A stretch of 6,596 bases of DNA, from assembly GCA_030152125.1 (NCBI GenBank), contig JASLIR010000236.1, positions 1 through 6,596 of the forward strand, read 5' to 3'. A program made the position numbers and the translations under genes. This document shows, piece after piece, positions 5,889 to 6,596 of the stretch (position 1 is the stretch's first letter; each line of letters starts with the position of its first letter). The notes beneath the pieces are model-generated. The model worked only from the letters and a program-made list of their open reading frames with translations, did not search any database and had not been told where the DNA came from. This stretch comes from Alkanindiges sp. GTDB taxonomy: Bacteria > Pseudomonadota > Gammaproteobacteria > Pseudomonadales > Moraxellaceae.

Positions 5889-6596
5889 ATGACCAAAGCG
5901 ATTTTTATTACAGGCGCAGGGGGCGGCATTGGCGCAGCAACAGCCAAATTATTCCTGAAAAAAGGCTGGAAAGTAGGCTTGTACGATCGCGACAAACAGG
6001 CTTTGGCACAATTAGCCAGCCATTACAGTAATGATAAAGTGCGGGCCGGTTATCTGGATGTAACCGATGCTGCGGGCTGGCACAGCTGCCTGGAAGATTT
6101 TTTTGCCTGGAGCGGCAGACTGGACGTATTGCTGAATAACGCCGGTATCCTGTATTCAGGCCCATTTGAAGAGACAGCACTGGAAAAGCACGTTAAAACC
6201 TTTCATGTGAATGTGGAAGGCGTATTAAATGGTTGCCATGCTGCACTGCCGTACTTAAAGCAAAGCCGCGATTCCCGCATTATCAACCTGTCCTCTGCAT
6301 CTGCCATTTATGGTCAGGCGGATTTGGCCAGCTACTCCTCCAGCAAGTTTGCCGTACGCGGCCTAACTGAAGCACTGGATGTGGAATGGCAAAAATACGG
6401 CGTACGTGTACTGGACATCATGCCCATGTTTGTGCAAACCGCCATGGTAACCGACATGAATGCAGGCAGTATCCGTAAAATGGGGGTACACCTGACGGCT
6501 GAACATGTGGCTAAAATTATTTATCAGGCTTCCACTGCATCGCACCGCTACGCCAAAACCCACTGGCCGGTTGGCTTTAGCTCCAGGGCCTTCTTT
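5889..6596 (+). CDS. Classical short-chain dehydrogenase/reductase, 3' end outside window
   Basis: The first 236 residues of a soluble classical SDR oxidoreductase are visible and the frame is still open at the right edge. The cofactor loop is TGAGGGIG (8-15); D33 at the end of beta-2 (LYDRD) suggests NAD(H) preference, although R34 next to it makes this uncertain. NNAG (83-86), N108, S136 and the Y149-x-x-x-K153 pair (YSSSK) give the full catalytic tetrad. The substrate loop after P207 (IMPMFVQTAMV) is typical of a subgroup of broad-range SDRs; the substrate cannot be told from the sequence. The ATG at 5889 has AGGA 10 nt upstream (5875-5878). It is the only plus-strand gene and diverges from mazG; shared regulation is possible but not shown. 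Classical SDRs are usually about 250-270 residues, so only a short C-terminus is missing. Confidence 0.95.
   Translation, partial: MTKAIFITGAGGGIGAATAKLFLKKGWKVGLYDRDKQALAQLASHYSNDKVRAGYLDVTDAAGWHSCLEDFFAWSGRLDVLLNNAGILYSGPFEETALEKHVKTFHVNVEGVLNGCHAALPYLKQSRDSRIINLSSASAIYGQADLASYSSSKFAVRGLTEALDVEWQKYGVRVLDIMPMFVQTAMVTDMNAGSIRKMGVHLTAEHVAKIIYQASTASHRYAKTHWPVGFSSRAFF

Noticed and set aside
1..6596. A new defence, mobile or biosynthetic system
   Set aside because: Almost all of the window is coding and seven of eight genes belong to well-known families with intact key residues; no transposase, integrase, toxin, repeat array or RNA gene was found.

Overview
This window looks like an ordinary housekeeping segment of a proteobacterial chromosome. 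The gene order pcnB-folK-panB-panC, the presence of rapZ and the protein sequences resemble beta/gammaproteobacteria. I lean to a betaproteobacterium, possibly of the methylotroph type (Methylophilaceae), from overall impression of sequence and moderate G+C; the lineage is an inference, not a demonstration.

Layout: seven genes lie head-to-tail on the minus strand and one gene runs the other way at the right edge. In transcription order, right to left, the minus-strand genes are mazG (house-cleaning NTP pyrophosphohydrolase), a secreted ComEA-like helix-hairpin-helix protein, pcnB (poly(A) polymerase I), folK (HPPK, folate pathway), panB and panC (pantothenate pathway), and the start of rapZ (P-loop RNA-binding adaptor / nucleotide-binding protein), which is cut by the left edge. 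A classical short-chain dehydrogenase/reductase (SDR) starts at 5889 on the plus strand, diverges from mazG across about 100 bp and is cut by the right edge.

Transcription and coupling: mazG and the HhH gene are 8 bp apart. A 142-bp gap then carries a weak terminator-like hairpin and a good sigma70-like promoter (TTGCTC, 17 bp, TATGAT) driving pcnB. pcnB and folK overlap in a TAATG junction, folK and panB are separated by 64 bp, and panB and panC by 3 bp. pcnB-folK-panB-panC therefore reads as one operon, joining RNA decay with folate and pantothenate/CoA precursor synthesis. The last two enzymes are linked directly: PanB makes ketopantoate using a methylene-tetrahydrofolate one-carbon unit, FolK feeds folate synthesis, and PanC condenses pantoate with beta-alanine. 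rapZ follows after 110 bp with its own Shine-Dalgarno site and a GTG start. That gap holds a 15-bp tandem duplication.

Several starts were chosen against the longest open frame (pcnB, mazG, the HhH protein). I found no mobile element, CRISPR array, tRNA/rRNA gene or evident new defence or biosynthetic system. The findings below are modest: a ComEA-like protein with an unusual glutamine-rich spacer, the disordered tail of PcnB, start-site problems and a short repeat next to the rapZ ribosome binding site.
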